26,747 nt of DNA, taken from positions 1 through 26,747 of the forward strand of contig DCDZ01000021.1 in the NCBI GenBank assembly GCA_002316675.1, written 5' to 3'. Shown here one piece after another: positions 1 through 7,095 of the stretch (its first letter is position 1; every line of letters begins with the position of its first letter). The notes below the pieces were generated by a model. That model did not search any database. It was not told where the DNA came from and worked only from the letters and a program-made list of their open reading frames with translations. The stretch comes from Tyzzerella sp. UBA1042. GTDB lineage: Bacteria > Bacillota > Clostridia > Lachnospirales > Anaerotignaceae. Position numbers and translations under genes: made by a program.

Positions 1-803
1 GGCAGCATTTCGGAATGGGTGTATACATCTACACCGGTACCCTCGGTCTGCTGCAACAGCAATTCCATATCCCGCAGGTCATGACCGGAAATTAAAATGC
101 CGGGGCGTGTTCCTACGCCGATATTTACCCTTGTAATCTCGGGGTTGCCATAGGCTGTGGTGTTGGCCTGATCCAACAATGCCATGCCATCTACGCCGTA
201 TTTCCCTGTTTCCAAAGTCAAGGCAATGAGATCGTTGACATTTAAGGAATCATCCAATGTTTTTGCCAAGGCTCGCTGTAAAAATTCATCTACCTGCACA
301 TCATCCTGCAGAAGGGCATTTGCGTGCTTGGAGTAAGCGGAAAGCCCTTTGAGGCCATAGGTAATCAGCTCTCTTAAGCTGCGCACATCCTCATTTTTGG
401 TGGAAAGTACACCCACCTCTTTGGCTTTTGCCGCAAAGGCCTCACGGTAATCTGCCTCCCATGCCGCTGCTTCGGGCAGTGCCGCCGCGTTTTCAACCTG
501 TGAGAGAAGCTCTCTCTTTCTATCCAGTGTTTCCACAATGCGGGCAACAATGGCATCCTCATCAAAGTTGGCATTGGTAATGGTAATAAACAGGTTTAGC
601 GTAATCAAGTGATTTACATCCTGCTCAACGGGCTTCCCTTCACTGCGCAGCTGTGTGGTAACGGCGGAAATGCCTTTTGTTACATAAATCAGCAGATCCT
701 GCATTGCTGCTACCTCCGGCTTTTTGCCGCAGACACCCGACATGGTGCATCCGGTGTTTCCTGCTGTTTCTTGACACTGATAACAAAACATTTTATTTTC
801 CAT
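1..803 (-). CDS. hcp: Hydroxylamine reductase / hybrid cluster protein, class I (3' part outside window)
   Basis: The first 267 codons are visible, and the gene runs off the left edge. The N-terminus has Cys7-x2-Cys10-x8-Cys19-x5-Cys25, the spacing of class I Hcp proteins that carry a [4Fe-4S] cluster; the helical region present in class I/II but missing from class III follows. The hybrid-cluster ligands near the C-terminus lie outside the window. Hcp enzymes reduce nitric oxide and, in vitro, hydroxylamine, and protect anaerobes from nitrosative stress in the cytoplasm. ATG at 803 has GGAGGAG 5-10 nt upstream. A Crp/Fnr-family gene lies immediately upstream on the same strand, and a perfect Crp/Fnr-like dyad lies about 90 nt before the start, so regulation by that protein is likely. 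Identification comes from the translated sequence and is very secure. Confidence 0.96.
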   Translation of the reverse strand, partial: MENKMFCYQCQETAGNTGCTMSGVCGKKPEVAAMQDLLIYVTKGISAVTTQLRSEGKPVEQDVNHLITLNLFITITNANFDEDAIVARIVETLDRKRELLSQVENAAALPEAAAWEADYREAFAAKAKEVGVLSTKNEDVRSLRELITYGLKGLSAYSKHANALLQDDVQVDEFLQRALAKTLDDSLNVNDLIALTLETGKYGVDGMALLDQANTTAYGNPEITRVNIGVGTRPGILISGHDLRDMELLLQQTEGTGVDVYTHSEML

Positions 804-850
804 AATATAGTCTCCTCCGATTTCGTAGTTTCAATTGTTGTGCTGTTTTA

Positions 851-863
851 TGAGTTCATCTTA
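851..863 (-). promoter_or_regulatory. Predicted hcp -10 element and transcription start
   Basis: Read on the minus strand, TAAGAT (863-858) is a 4/6 match to the -10 consensus, with a start expected near 851. No good -35 hexamer sits 16-18 bp upstream, as is usual for an activator-dependent promoter. The dyad at 886-899 is centred 41.5 bp upstream of that start. Confidence 0.45.
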
Positions 864-885
864 ACAGCACGCAAGAAAAAAATCC

Positions 886-899
886 GTAACAAATGTTAC
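886..899 (-). promoter_or_regulatory. Crp/Fnr-type operator upstream of hcp
   Basis: GTAAC-AAAT-GTTAC is a perfect inverted repeat of 5-bp arms with a 4-bp spacer, the geometry of Fnr-class sites. Pairing extends outward over 879-906 with a single mismatch on each side of the core. Its centre is -41.5 from the predicted hcp start, which is the class II activator position. The regulator gene at 1087-1761 is the obvious candidate ligand. Site and geometry are seen; the binding protein is inferred. Confidence 0.6.
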
Positions 900-975
900 A
901 GATTTTCAAATTTAAATAAAAATGTTTTTATGGAGGAAAGGCTTGGAAAACTATGGACTTTCTAAATGGAATGGC

Positions 976-1033
976 TTTGTGCAAAATACAAAAGCCTAAT
1001 TTGTAAGGGCTTGCGGCGTAAATTTTGCACGAA
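976..1033. other. Long inverted repeat between the regulator gene and hcp
   Basis: The arms at 976-987 and 1022-1033 pair over 12 positions (9 perfect, GTGCAAAAT/ATTTTGCAC, then one U-G pair and two more pairs). Inside, AAGCC (992-996) pairs with GGCTT (1008-1012). There is no T-run after it on either strand, so it is not an ordinary terminator. It may be an RNA fold or processing site at the end of the regulator transcript. Confidence 0.4.
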
Positions 1034-1062
1034 ACAAGGGGCTTTTCCCCCATCTTTAGATC

Positions 1063-1076
1063 GAAACAGATGTTAC
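1063..1076. promoter_or_regulatory. Degenerate second Crp/Fnr-like dyad
   Basis: GAAAC-AGAT-GTTAC differs by one base in its arms from the perfect hcp dyad and has the same 4-bp spacer. It lies 11 bp beyond the stop of the regulator gene, 177 bp centre-to-centre from the first site. No -10 hexamer sits at the matching distance, so it may be an auxiliary site or chance. Confidence 0.25.
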
Positions 1077-1086
1077 GTATTTCAAA

Positions 1087-1761
1087 TTATAAAATATCTT
1101 GCAATGCCTCGAAATCTGTGATGAAAATATCTCGTTTTTTGATTTGTATCAGCCCCTCCCTTTGCATATGCATCAATTCTCTGGAGAGGGAGGGTCTGGC
1201 GGTATTTAAAAAATCCGCCATCGTTTCCCGGTTCATGGAAAGGATTACCTTGCCATGGGCATCACTGTTTTTTAATAGGATTTTGGCGATTTTCTGCCGC
1301 AGCGTAGAACAGGAAAGAATCTGCACCTTTTGATTTAGGAAATAGGCTTTCCGGGCAAGAATTGCCAGCATATTGGAAATGAGCTTGGCATGATGTCCGC
1401 AGGCCTCTCCGCAGGTTTGAAAAAGGAATTCCTTTGGTATGCGCAAAACCTGGGCCGGGGTGACTGCTTGGGCATAGTGATCATACTCCGGATGCCCTAA
1501 AAAAACAAACACCTCGCCAAACAGCTCTCCACACCGGTCAAAAGCGGCCACAATGCTTCTCTTTCCGGATGCGGAATCATTACATACGGCCACAGTGCCT
1601 TCTATCAATACCAAAAGATGGGTGGGCACGTCTTTTTGATAAAAAACCATGGTATCCTTTTCATAAAAAACGATACTGGATTTGCTGCATTGCAGACAGT
1701 CGGAGATCTCTTCCTCGGTCATGTCGAAAAAAAGCGGACTGTTTTGGAGCTTATGGGTCAT
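1087..1761 (-). CDS. Crp/Fnr-family transcriptional regulator, probable hcp activator
   Basis: The protein is 224 residues, typical of the family. The N-terminal two-thirds is a cyclic-nucleotide-binding-type beta barrel (residues about 10-120, including the LLVLIEGTVAV strand and the GELFGE turn), followed by a dimer helix and a C-terminal winged helix (NRETMADFLNTARPSLSRELMHM recognition region, about 178-200, with the characteristic R-x-S-L-S-R-E-L segment). I chose ATG at 1761 over an upstream in-frame start at 1791 because GAAGGAGGG lies 6 nt before it. It is transcribed toward hcp; on the minus strand a TTGACA (1802-1807) lies upstream, with no convincing -10. Regulators of this type beside hcp (HcpR-like) usually sense NO through haem, but the ligand cannot be read from the sequence. 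There is no N-terminal Fnr-style cysteine cluster. Confidence 0.88.
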   Translation of the reverse strand: MTHKLQNSPLFFDMTEEEISDCLQCSKSSIVFYEKDTMVFYQKDVPTHLLVLIEGTVAVCNDSASGKRSIVAAFDRCGELFGEVFVFLGHPEYDHYAQAVTPAQVLRIPKEFLFQTCGEACGHHAKLISNMLAILARKAYFLNQKVQILSCSTLRQKIAKILLKNSDAHGKVILSMNRETMADFLNTARPSLSRELMHMQREGLIQIKKRDIFITDFEALQDIL

Positions 1762-1822
1762 GTCACACCCTCCTTCTTCGTTGAATACCAACCTAATGTA
1801 TTGTCAAAACGAGTACAGAAAT

Positions 1823-1857
1823 AAAAACGGAGCAAGACATCCTTATACTCCGTTTTT
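1823..1857 (-). terminator. Intrinsic terminator after the VOC gene
   Basis: AAAAACGGAG (1823-1832) pairs perfectly with CTCCGTTTTT (1848-1857) around a 15-nt loop. On the minus strand the hairpin ends in TTTTTAT, just beyond the stop of the VOC gene at 1872. Confidence 0.75.
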
Positions 1858-1871
1858 GATTCAGCAGTATG

Positions 1872-2237
1872 TTATCCCCGGGGGACAATTTCAATCCAAT
1901 AATTATCTGGGTCATGAATAAAATAGATACCCATTTCCGGATTTTCAAAACAAATGCATCCTAATTGCTTATGTTTTTCATGGGCGATGTCATAATCATC
2001 CGCTTCAAAGGCAAGGTGGAATTCATTTTCGCCAAGGCTATAGGGTTCGGTACGGTCCTTTAGCCAAGTCAATTCCAAGGTAAAATCGTTGACGCCGTCA
2101 CCTAAGTATACCAATTTCCAACTACCGTCGGGGGATTCTAGCCGGCGGACTTCCTTTAAACCAAGGGCTTTTTCATAAAACTCCATGCTTTTTTCCAAAT
2201 CGTAAACATTAAAATTATAATGATTGAAAGTAAACAT
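1872..2237 (-). CDS. VOC / glyoxalase I-like metalloprotein
   Basis: This short single-chain VOC protein has 121 residues. With residue 1 at the second of two adjacent ATG codons, the four positions that bind metal in glyoxalase I-type enzymes are all acceptable ligands: His6 (HYNF), Glu55 (LELTW), His74 (FHLAF) and Glu116 (WIEIVP). The last motif, DPDNYWIEIV, is typical of lactoylglutathione lyases. The start at 2237 is preferred over 2240 because GGAGG is then 6 nt away instead of 3. It lies 38 nt downstream of the His-rich gene and is probably co-transcribed with it; the hairpin at 1823-1857 ends the unit. Glyoxalase activity is likely but the substrate is unknown, because VOC folds also include dioxygenases and resistance proteins. 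Confidence 0.85.
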   Translation of the reverse strand: MFTFNHYNFNVYDLEKSMEFYEKALGLKEVRRLESPDGSWKLVYLGDGVNDFTLELTWLKDRTEPYSLGENEFHLAFEADDYDIAHEKHKQLGCICFENPEMGIYFIHDPDNYWIEIVPRG

Positions 2238-2275
2238 CATCTGCCTCCTTTTTCCTTTGTTTTTTCTGCATACTT

Positions 2276-3829
2276 CTATTTATGGTTGTGTCCACAATCG
2301 TGATGATGTGCATGATCGTGTCCGCAATTGCAGTTGTGATCGTGATGATGGTGTTCGTGGTGGTGGTCATGACCGCAGCCACAATCATGATGGTCATGGG
2401 CGGCATCTTCTGTAATGGATTCATATCCGTTTTCTTCAAAAACTATGCCAACTTTATCTACAACTAATAGCCTTTGCTCATAAGTGGAGGCGTTATCAAT
2501 GGCATCCATCATGCGCCGCATAACCTCCTCAACGGTGAAAATGGGAGGCAAAGCCCCCAGCAGTGTCTGCATGGCAATTTTCCGTGTTGGCCCGGGCAGG
2601 GTATCAAAGCTGTTTCGGGTGCGCTGTATAAAGGTATCGAACAACCTATTTTTTTCTTCCCGCGGGGCAGGGGGTAAGTCCTGAGGCAGATCAAAGAGGA
2701 ACAGATCTTCGTTAATACTGCCGAAGAAGCATTCACGGATAAATTCCTCTGTCATCAGTACTTTTTTGGTATCCTCCTGGAAGCCATCAAAGGAGGAAAT
2801 TGTTTGGAGCAACTCATATTCCTTTTTCCCGATTTCATTGGCCTTATCAATCACCGGCTCAACTGCCGCCTCCAAGCGATGGTTTAAGGTGTCTAAATAA
2901 GCGGCTTTTTCTGCGGCATTCCATTCCCCGCCTAAAAATTCGCATACTGCATGATATAAATCTGCGTAAGCGGCATCGTTTTGGGTTAAGTCTTGGAAGG
3001 AATAGGTGAGATACAGCAATAAAATGCAGGAATTTATATCGTGCAAAATGCAAGAGAAGTATTCCTCAATGCCTTCCAAATCCTCAAGTAATTCGTTCAT
3101 TTCGCCGTAGGCCTCGGCAAGCTCTTCTTTTGTCAGCTTTTGAGGCAAGACCATACGCTTTGCATCCAAGGCTTCGGCAAATTCGGGAAAATATTTCCCA
3201 TATTGGGGAGTGGTTTTCGGGCAGCAAAACCCCTCAAAGGTTTTTAATGACAGCGCAATGGATTCCCTGCTTTCCTCCGCAAAGGCTTGCTCTAAGCATT
3301 TCTTCACCTCGTCATAGAACTTGTCCCTTGTAACGGCAAGGGGAATGCATTTTAAAAGCTGGCTCATATAGATTTTTTGCGCCATATCTGTTTCGGCACT
3401 TTCCATAAAACCGTGGCAATCGGCAAAAAATAAGGACCAATCCACATCTTTTTTGCTCACCTGTTCTTCCGCATATTTTTTTAATGCAATCTGGTCATTC
3501 AATGCTATGGAAATGATGTTCCATTGGGAGAAATAACTGTATACTGTTTCGTATATGGATAAAAGCCGTTTCTTTAGCTTGATACTTTCCTCAAAGGCAT
3601 TGATGCGGTTTTCGGTATCATCATTCAGCAAATCCTCCAAATTTAAAAGATAGCCCCTTACTTCCTTTTTCAGCTGTGCAATATCCGGGTGGATTTCATA
3701 AGGCAATGCAGCCTGTTCTTCTTCTTCCATTGCGCTGATTAAAAGTAGCAGGAGGCTGCCGACAGCTTGCTGATAAATATATTCTGCTGAAAGAGCCTTG
3801 ATTTGTTCCTCTGTTTTGAGTTTTGACAA
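2276..3829 (-). CDS. Unknown 517-residue protein with His/Cys-rich C-terminal tail
   Basis: I do not recognise a family. The start is TTG (3829), supported by AAAGGAG 8 nt upstream and the promoter at 3879-3907. Residues 1 to about 470 look largely alpha-helical, acidic and soluble, with no signal peptide and only one short hydrophobic run (SLLLLLISAM, about 25-34) that is too short for a clear membrane anchor. The last 40 residues (478-517) contain 19 His and 5 Cys in repeated CGHDH-type units, like the metal-storage tails of HypB, SlyD or UreE. Binding of nickel, zinc, cobalt or copper is a reasonable inference. The VOC protein downstream, itself metal-dependent, is in the same unit. A helical scaffold that stores or delivers metal is possible, but function is unknown. 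No frameshift or truncation is visible. Confidence 0.85.
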   Translation of the reverse strand: MSKLKTEEQIKALSAEYIYQQAVGSLLLLLISAMEEEEQAALPYEIHPDIAQLKKEVRGYLLNLEDLLNDDTENRINAFEESIKLKKRLLSIYETVYSYFSQWNIISIALNDQIALKKYAEEQVSKKDVDWSLFFADCHGFMESAETDMAQKIYMSQLLKCIPLAVTRDKFYDEVKKCLEQAFAEESRESIALSLKTFEGFCCPKTTPQYGKYFPEFAEALDAKRMVLPQKLTKEELAEAYGEMNELLEDLEGIEEYFSCILHDINSCILLLYLTYSFQDLTQNDAAYADLYHAVCEFLGGEWNAAEKAAYLDTLNHRLEAAVEPVIDKANEIGKKEYELLQTISSFDGFQEDTKKVLMTEEFIRECFFGSINEDLFLFDLPQDLPPAPREEKNRLFDTFIQRTRNSFDTLPGPTRKIAMQTLLGALPPIFTVEEVMRRMMDAIDNASTYEQRLLVVDKVGIVFEENGYESITEDAAHDHHDCGCGHDHHHEHHHHDHNCNCGHDHAHHHDCGHNHK

Positions 3830-3878
3830 GAGATATTCTCCTTTCCAAGTTGAAAATCTTAAAATAAACTTTCTCTAT

Positions 3879-3907
3879 ATTATAAAGGCTTTTCCGGAAA
3901 AGTACAA
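3879..3907 (-). promoter_or_regulatory. Promoter of the His-rich/VOC unit
   Basis: On the minus strand, TTGTAC (3907-3902), a 17-bp spacer and a perfect TATAAT (3884-3879) lie about 50 nt before the TTG start. Confidence 0.6.
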
Positions 3908-4006
3908 CGAAACTTTTCCCAAACAATGGGCGGAAGGACTAAAATTTTGTAGAAAAACGGTATTTTAGATTGTGCGGAAGGAGCTATAGTCATTTATCGC
4001 TCCCTG

Positions 4007-4015
4007 TGGTATACT
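4007..4015 (+). promoter_or_regulatory. Extended -10 promoter for the small membrane protein
   Basis: TGGTATACT is an extended -10 (TGn followed by TATACT) about 80 nt before the ATG at 4094. No clear -35 is present. Confidence 0.4.
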
Positions 4016-4093
4016 ATAAAATAAATTATTTGGTTTGTGCCAATTTTTTTCGAGAGTTTGCGGCGGAATAGAAGCATAAGGGAGTTTTTATTG

Positions 4094-4303
4094 ATGAGTT
4101 TAATATTTTTGGGAAGTATTTTTGTATTCATTTTTTTATTTGGCGGGGTTATATTGGTCGGCCTTGCCATCTGGGCGCTTTTATCCAAAAAAGAAGCATT
4201 GCCATTGTGGGCAAAGAGTATTCTTTGGCTGTTTGTGGCTTTGGCGGCCGTGCTCCTTGTTGCGGGAGTTGCCAGCATTTTCTATTTCACGGGTGTTTTT
4301 TAA
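4094..4303 (+). CDS. Small two-helix membrane protein
   Basis: The product has 69 residues. Two hydrophobic helices (about residues 2-28 and 40-65) are separated by a short charged loop (SKKEALPLWAK). ATG at 4094 has AAGGGAG 9 nt upstream; the reading frame is open further upstream to a GTG at 4037 that has no binding site. It stands alone between the divergent His-rich unit and rubrerythrin. I do not recognise the family, and no catalytic motif is visible. The second helix and loop resemble the short inner-membrane proteins often called hypothetical in Clostridia. Confidence 0.65.
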   Translation: MSLIFLGSIFVFIFLFGGVILVGLAIWALLSKKEALPLWAKSILWLFVALAAVLLVAGVASIFYFTGVF

Positions 4304-4335
4304 GAGCGCTGCAAAAAGCTCTGCTTTCTAAATAA

Positions 4336-4353
4336 GAAGTATGGAAATTTTTA
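4336..4353 (+). repeat. 18-nt direct repeat, copy 1 (upstream of rubrerythrin)
   Basis: GAAGTATGGAAATTTTTA occurs here and, identically, at 8886-8903. This copy also forms one arm of the inverted repeat TGGAAAT (4342-4348) / ATTTCCA (4359-4365). The rest of the gap at 4304-4462 is AT-rich and shows no clear promoter hexamers. Confidence 0.6.
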
Positions 4354-4468
4354 ACTGCATTTCCAATGTACCTAGTCGTTTTTAAAATGGAAAAAAAATT
4401 AAACTTAGGTATTATTTTCTTTGATTGGGGAAAAATGAGAAGGAAATATAACTAAGGAGGGAATGGAT

Positions 4469-5002
4469 ATGCAGTTAAAGGGCAGTAAGACAGAAAAGAA
4501 CCTGCTTTCCGCATTTATGGGAGAAGCAATGGCGGCAGTGCGATATAAACTTTATGCGGAAAAGGCTCATGAAGAGGGGTATGAACAAATCAAGGGTGTG
4601 TTTGAAGAGACCTCTGAAAATGAGGTGCAGCATGCTAAACGGATTCTTGATTTTTCCAACGGCATCGGCAGCACCCAGAGCAATCTGAAGGCCGGGGCCT
4701 ACGGAGAGCATGAGGAATGGTCGGATATTTATAAAAAAATGGAGGCCATTGCAAGAGAAGAGAATTTCGTTGAAATTGCTAATTTCTTTAAAAATGTGGC
4801 CACGGTGGAAAAAGAGCATGAGGAGCGTTACCAAGCGTTGCTGAAGCTCTTGGAGGAGCAGAAGGTTTTTCAGGGAGATGAAAGTACCGTTTGGGTGTGC
4901 AAAAACTGCGGATATGTCCATGTAGGAAAAGAGCCGCCCATGAAATGCCCTGTTTGTCTGTATCCACAGGCGTATTATGAAAGAAAACCAAATAATTATT
5001 AA
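4469..5002 (+). CDS. rbr: Rubrerythrin
   Basis: The product has 177 residues. An N-terminal ferritin-like four-helix domain carries the di-iron motifs GEAMAAVRY (Glu19) and ENEVQHA (Glu52, His55), with a second pair in VATVEKEHEERY. A C-terminal rubredoxin-like domain has Cys144-x2-Cys147 and Cys160-x2-Cys163 for one FeS4 centre. It is a cytoplasmic NADH-linked peroxidase that reduces hydrogen peroxide in anaerobes, usually receiving electrons through rubredoxin or a flavoprotein. Two in-frame ATGs exist; 4469 is chosen because AAGGAGG is then 8 nt away, against only 2 nt for 4463. The length is slightly short of classical rubrerythrin (about 190). Peroxide control by PerR is common in the family, but I see no convincing PerR box here. 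Confidence 0.95.
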   Translation: MQLKGSKTEKNLLSAFMGEAMAAVRYKLYAEKAHEEGYEQIKGVFEETSENEVQHAKRILDFSNGIGSTQSNLKAGAYGEHEEWSDIYKKMEAIAREENFVEIANFFKNVATVEKEHEERYQALLKLLEEQKVFQGDESTVWVCKNCGYVHVGKEPPMKCPVCLYPQAYYERKPNNY

Positions 5003-5174
5003 AAAGAAGAGGGAGGATTTTCGCTGCAACAAAAAAGCTGCGTGCAGAGGAAAAAGGAGACTCCCTCCTTTCTACATAAAAAATAGAAATGAAAGCACTG
5101 CAAGGGCAGGAGATTTTCCCGAGGGCTTTCTGAAACGATCCAAAGGGTTTTATCTAAGTAGCGAGGATTTTAAT
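5003..5174 (+). other. Leader/spacer between rubrerythrin and sfsA
   Basis: The spacer of 172 nt holds a 7-bp inverted repeat, GAGGGAG (5009-5015) with CTCCCTC (5061-5067), around a 45-nt loop that contains CTGCA/TGCAG. The reading frame of sfsA stays open through all of it (back to 4977), but no ribosome binding site supports an earlier start. Confidence 0.3.
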
Positions 5175-5873
5175 ATGATTTATAAAAATATAACAGAGGC
5201 TATTTTTTTGCGCCGTACCAACCGTTTCTCCGCATTTGTCTGTTTGGAGGAGAAAGAGATTCAGGTTCATGTGAAAAATACAGGCCGTTGCAGGGAGCTA
5301 TTGCAGGAAGGAGCAAGGGTTTTTTTGGAGCCTGCGGATAACCCTTTGCGCAAAACAAAGTATTCATTAATTTCTGTCTGCAAAAGAAATCTCTTGGTGA
5401 ATATGGATTCCCAGGCGCCGAACCAAGTGGCAGCGGAGGCCATTGCCGCAGGAAGAATTCCAGAAATCGGAAGGGTTTCTTTGTTGCGGCGAGAGGTGGT
5501 TTTTGGGAATTCCCGGTTTGATTTATACTTTGAGCATGAAAACCGCCGTGGATTTATTGAGGTAAAGGGCGTTACCTTAGAGGAAGAGGGCATATGCAAA
5601 TTTCCCGATGCCCCCACAACCCGGGGAAGAAAGCATATTTTAGAGCTCATGGAAGCGGTGAAGGCAGGCTATGAGGCATATGTTTTATTCGTCATCCAAA
5701 TGGCAGGAACAAAAATTTTTTATCCCCATTGGGAGCGGGACAAAGCGTTTTCAGAAGCATTGTGCAAAGGGGCGGAAGCAGGTGTAAAAATTTTGGCCTA
5801 CGATTGTAAGGTGGAGAGGGATAGCCTAACGCTGAATAAAAAAATTTTCGTTTCCTTGGAACCACCCCAATAG
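5175..5873 (+). CDS. sfsA: SfsA family protein (sugar fermentation stimulation protein homologue)
   Basis: The product has 232 residues, the normal SfsA length. Characteristic stretches are RRTNRFSAFV (13-22), HVKNTGRC (32-39), the NQVAAEAI helix (83-90), RFDLYFE...GFIEVKGVTL (115-135) and the FPDAPTTRGRKHI segment. Asp116, Glu129 and Lys131 form a PD-(D/E)xK-like nuclease core, which fits structural reports that SfsA has a DNA-binding OB domain joined to a nuclease-like domain; its cellular role is still unclear. The start at 5175 matches the family N-terminus and has GAGG 7 nt before it. The open frame extends 66 codons further upstream into the rubrerythrin gene, but that part is basic, low in conservation and lacks a binding site. 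It sits between rubrerythrin and the carboxypeptidase with no obvious functional tie. Confidence 0.92.
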   Translation: MIYKNITEAIFLRRTNRFSAFVCLEEKEIQVHVKNTGRCRELLQEGARVFLEPADNPLRKTKYSLISVCKRNLLVNMDSQAPNQVAAEAIAAGRIPEIGRVSLLRREVVFGNSRFDLYFEHENRRGFIEVKGVTLEEEGICKFPDAPTTRGRKHILELMEAVKAGYEAYVLFVIQMAGTKIFYPHWERDKAFSEALCKGAEAGVKILAYDCKVERDSLTLNKKIFVSLEPPQ

Positions 5874-5937
5874 GGCATATCTGCCCCCTTTAGGACATAG
5901 ACTAGAAAGGAATATAGTCTTTTGGGGAGGAACGGGC

Positions 5938-7095
5938 ATGAAAAAAAAGATATTGGCGGCAGTGACAGCATTTTTCTGTTTTCTGGCGCCCTTTTCTGTT
6001 TGTGCGGAGGAAAGCAGCGGGCTTCAGCTACAGTCAAAAAGTGCAATTTTAATGGATCAGGCAACGGGTACGGTGATGTATGAAAACAATAGCCATGAGG
6101 CGATGCCCCTTGCCAGTGTAACAAAGGTGATGACACTGCTGCTGATTTACGAGGCCAATGCCGATGGGAAGTTTGCATGGACGGATACGGTGCAGGTCAG
6201 CGACCATGCGGCGGCCATGGGAGGCTCTCAGGTTTTTTTGGAGCCGGGAGAAACCCAGACGGCGGCGGATATGACAAAATGTATTGCCATTGCATCGGCA
6301 AATGATGCCGCTGTGGCAATGGCAGAATTTGTTGCGGGGAGCGAAGAGGCCTTTGTGCAGAAGATGAATGCAAGGGCAAAAGAGCTGGGTATGAACGATA
6401 CGGTGTTTGTTAATGCCTGTGGCTTAGACGCAGAGGGTCATGTTTCCAGCGCTTATGATATTGCGGTGATGAGCCGAGAGCTGATGCATGGCTTCCCGGA
6501 AATCAAGGAGTATACCACAACGTGGATGGACACCATTACCCACAAAACGAGAAAAGGCGAGTCGGAGTTTGGCTTGACCAATACAAATAAGCTGATCAAA
6601 TGGTATGAGGGCGCAACGGGCTTGAAAACAGGCTCTACCAGCAAGGCCTTATATTGTCTTTCCGGAACAGCGGAGCGAAACAGCTTAGGCTTGGTTGCGG
6701 TGGTCATGGCTGCGCCGGATTTTAAAATTCGCTTTCAAGAGGTTATGAAGCTTTTTGATTATGGCTTTGCAAATTACACCATAGAAAAAGGATACCCTGT
6801 TGGGCAGGATATGGGCATCATTCCTGTAGAAAAAGGCATGAAGGAAAGTGTCAATGCCTTGGTGAAGGATGAAATTTCTGTGTTGATGAGCAAGGACAGC
6901 AACGGTGAATGGGAAACCAAAACGGAGCTCCTGCCATTGGTGAAGGCACCCATTGCCCAAGGCGCTAAGGTTGGAGAAATGATTTATACGTTGGATGGGA
7001 AGGAAGCAGGAAGAACGGATTTGATTGCTTCTGAAGCTGTGGAAAAGGCAAGCGTACATATGATATTGCAGCGCATGGTAAAGCTTTGGTGCTAA
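5938..7095 (+). CDS. D-alanyl-D-alanine carboxypeptidase (serine-type, PBP5/DacF-like)
   Basis: The product has 385 residues. A signal peptide covers residues 1-23 (KKK, then a hydrophobic core ending VCA), so the enzyme acts outside the membrane. All three penicillin-binding motifs are present: Ser60-Val-Thr-Lys63 (nucleophile), Ser120-Ala-Asn122 and Lys230-Thr-Gly232. Residues about 285-365 form the beta-rich PBP5 C-terminal domain, and the C-terminus (VEKASVHMILQRMVKLW) can form an amphipathic helix that anchors the protein to the membrane. It removes the terminal D-Ala from peptidoglycan pentapeptides and so limits cross-linking. ATG at 5938 has GGGGAGGA upstream. The gene lies 64 nt after sfsA and has no spore-specific neighbour, so vegetative or sporulation use cannot be decided. 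Confidence 0.95.
   Translation: MKKKILAAVTAFFCFLAPFSVCAEESSGLQLQSKSAILMDQATGTVMYENNSHEAMPLASVTKVMTLLLIYEANADGKFAWTDTVQVSDHAAAMGGSQVFLEPGETQTAADMTKCIAIASANDAAVAMAEFVAGSEEAFVQKMNARAKELGMNDTVFVNACGLDAEGHVSSAYDIAVMSRELMHGFPEIKEYTTTWMDTITHKTRKGESEFGLTNTNKLIKWYEGATGLKTGSTSKALYCLSGTAERNSLGLVAVVMAAPDFKIRFQEVMKLFDYGFANYTIEKGYPVGQDMGIIPVEKGMKESVNALVKDEISVLMSKDSNGEWETKTELLPLVKAPIAQGAKVGEMIYTLDGKEAGRTDLIASEAVEKASVHMILQRMVKLWC

Noticed and set aside
2215..2467. Several overlapping open frames opposite and beside the His-rich tail
   Set aside because: The repetitive His/Asp codons of the tail leave stop-free frames in all directions. Their Thr-, Ile- or Val-rich products are artefacts.
4304..4462. PerR-type box before rubrerythrin
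   Set aside because: The AT-rich sequence has no acceptable match to the 15-bp PerR palindrome.
4475..5032. Long open frame on the minus strand opposite rubrerythrin (185 codons)
   Set aside because: It is antisense to a clearly identified gene, its product has no recognisable motif, and no ribosome binding site supports it.
4977..5174. 66-codon N-terminal extension of SfsA
   Set aside because: It overlaps the end of rubrerythrin, lacks a ribosome binding site and does not resemble SfsA. The ATG at 5175 gives the standard length.
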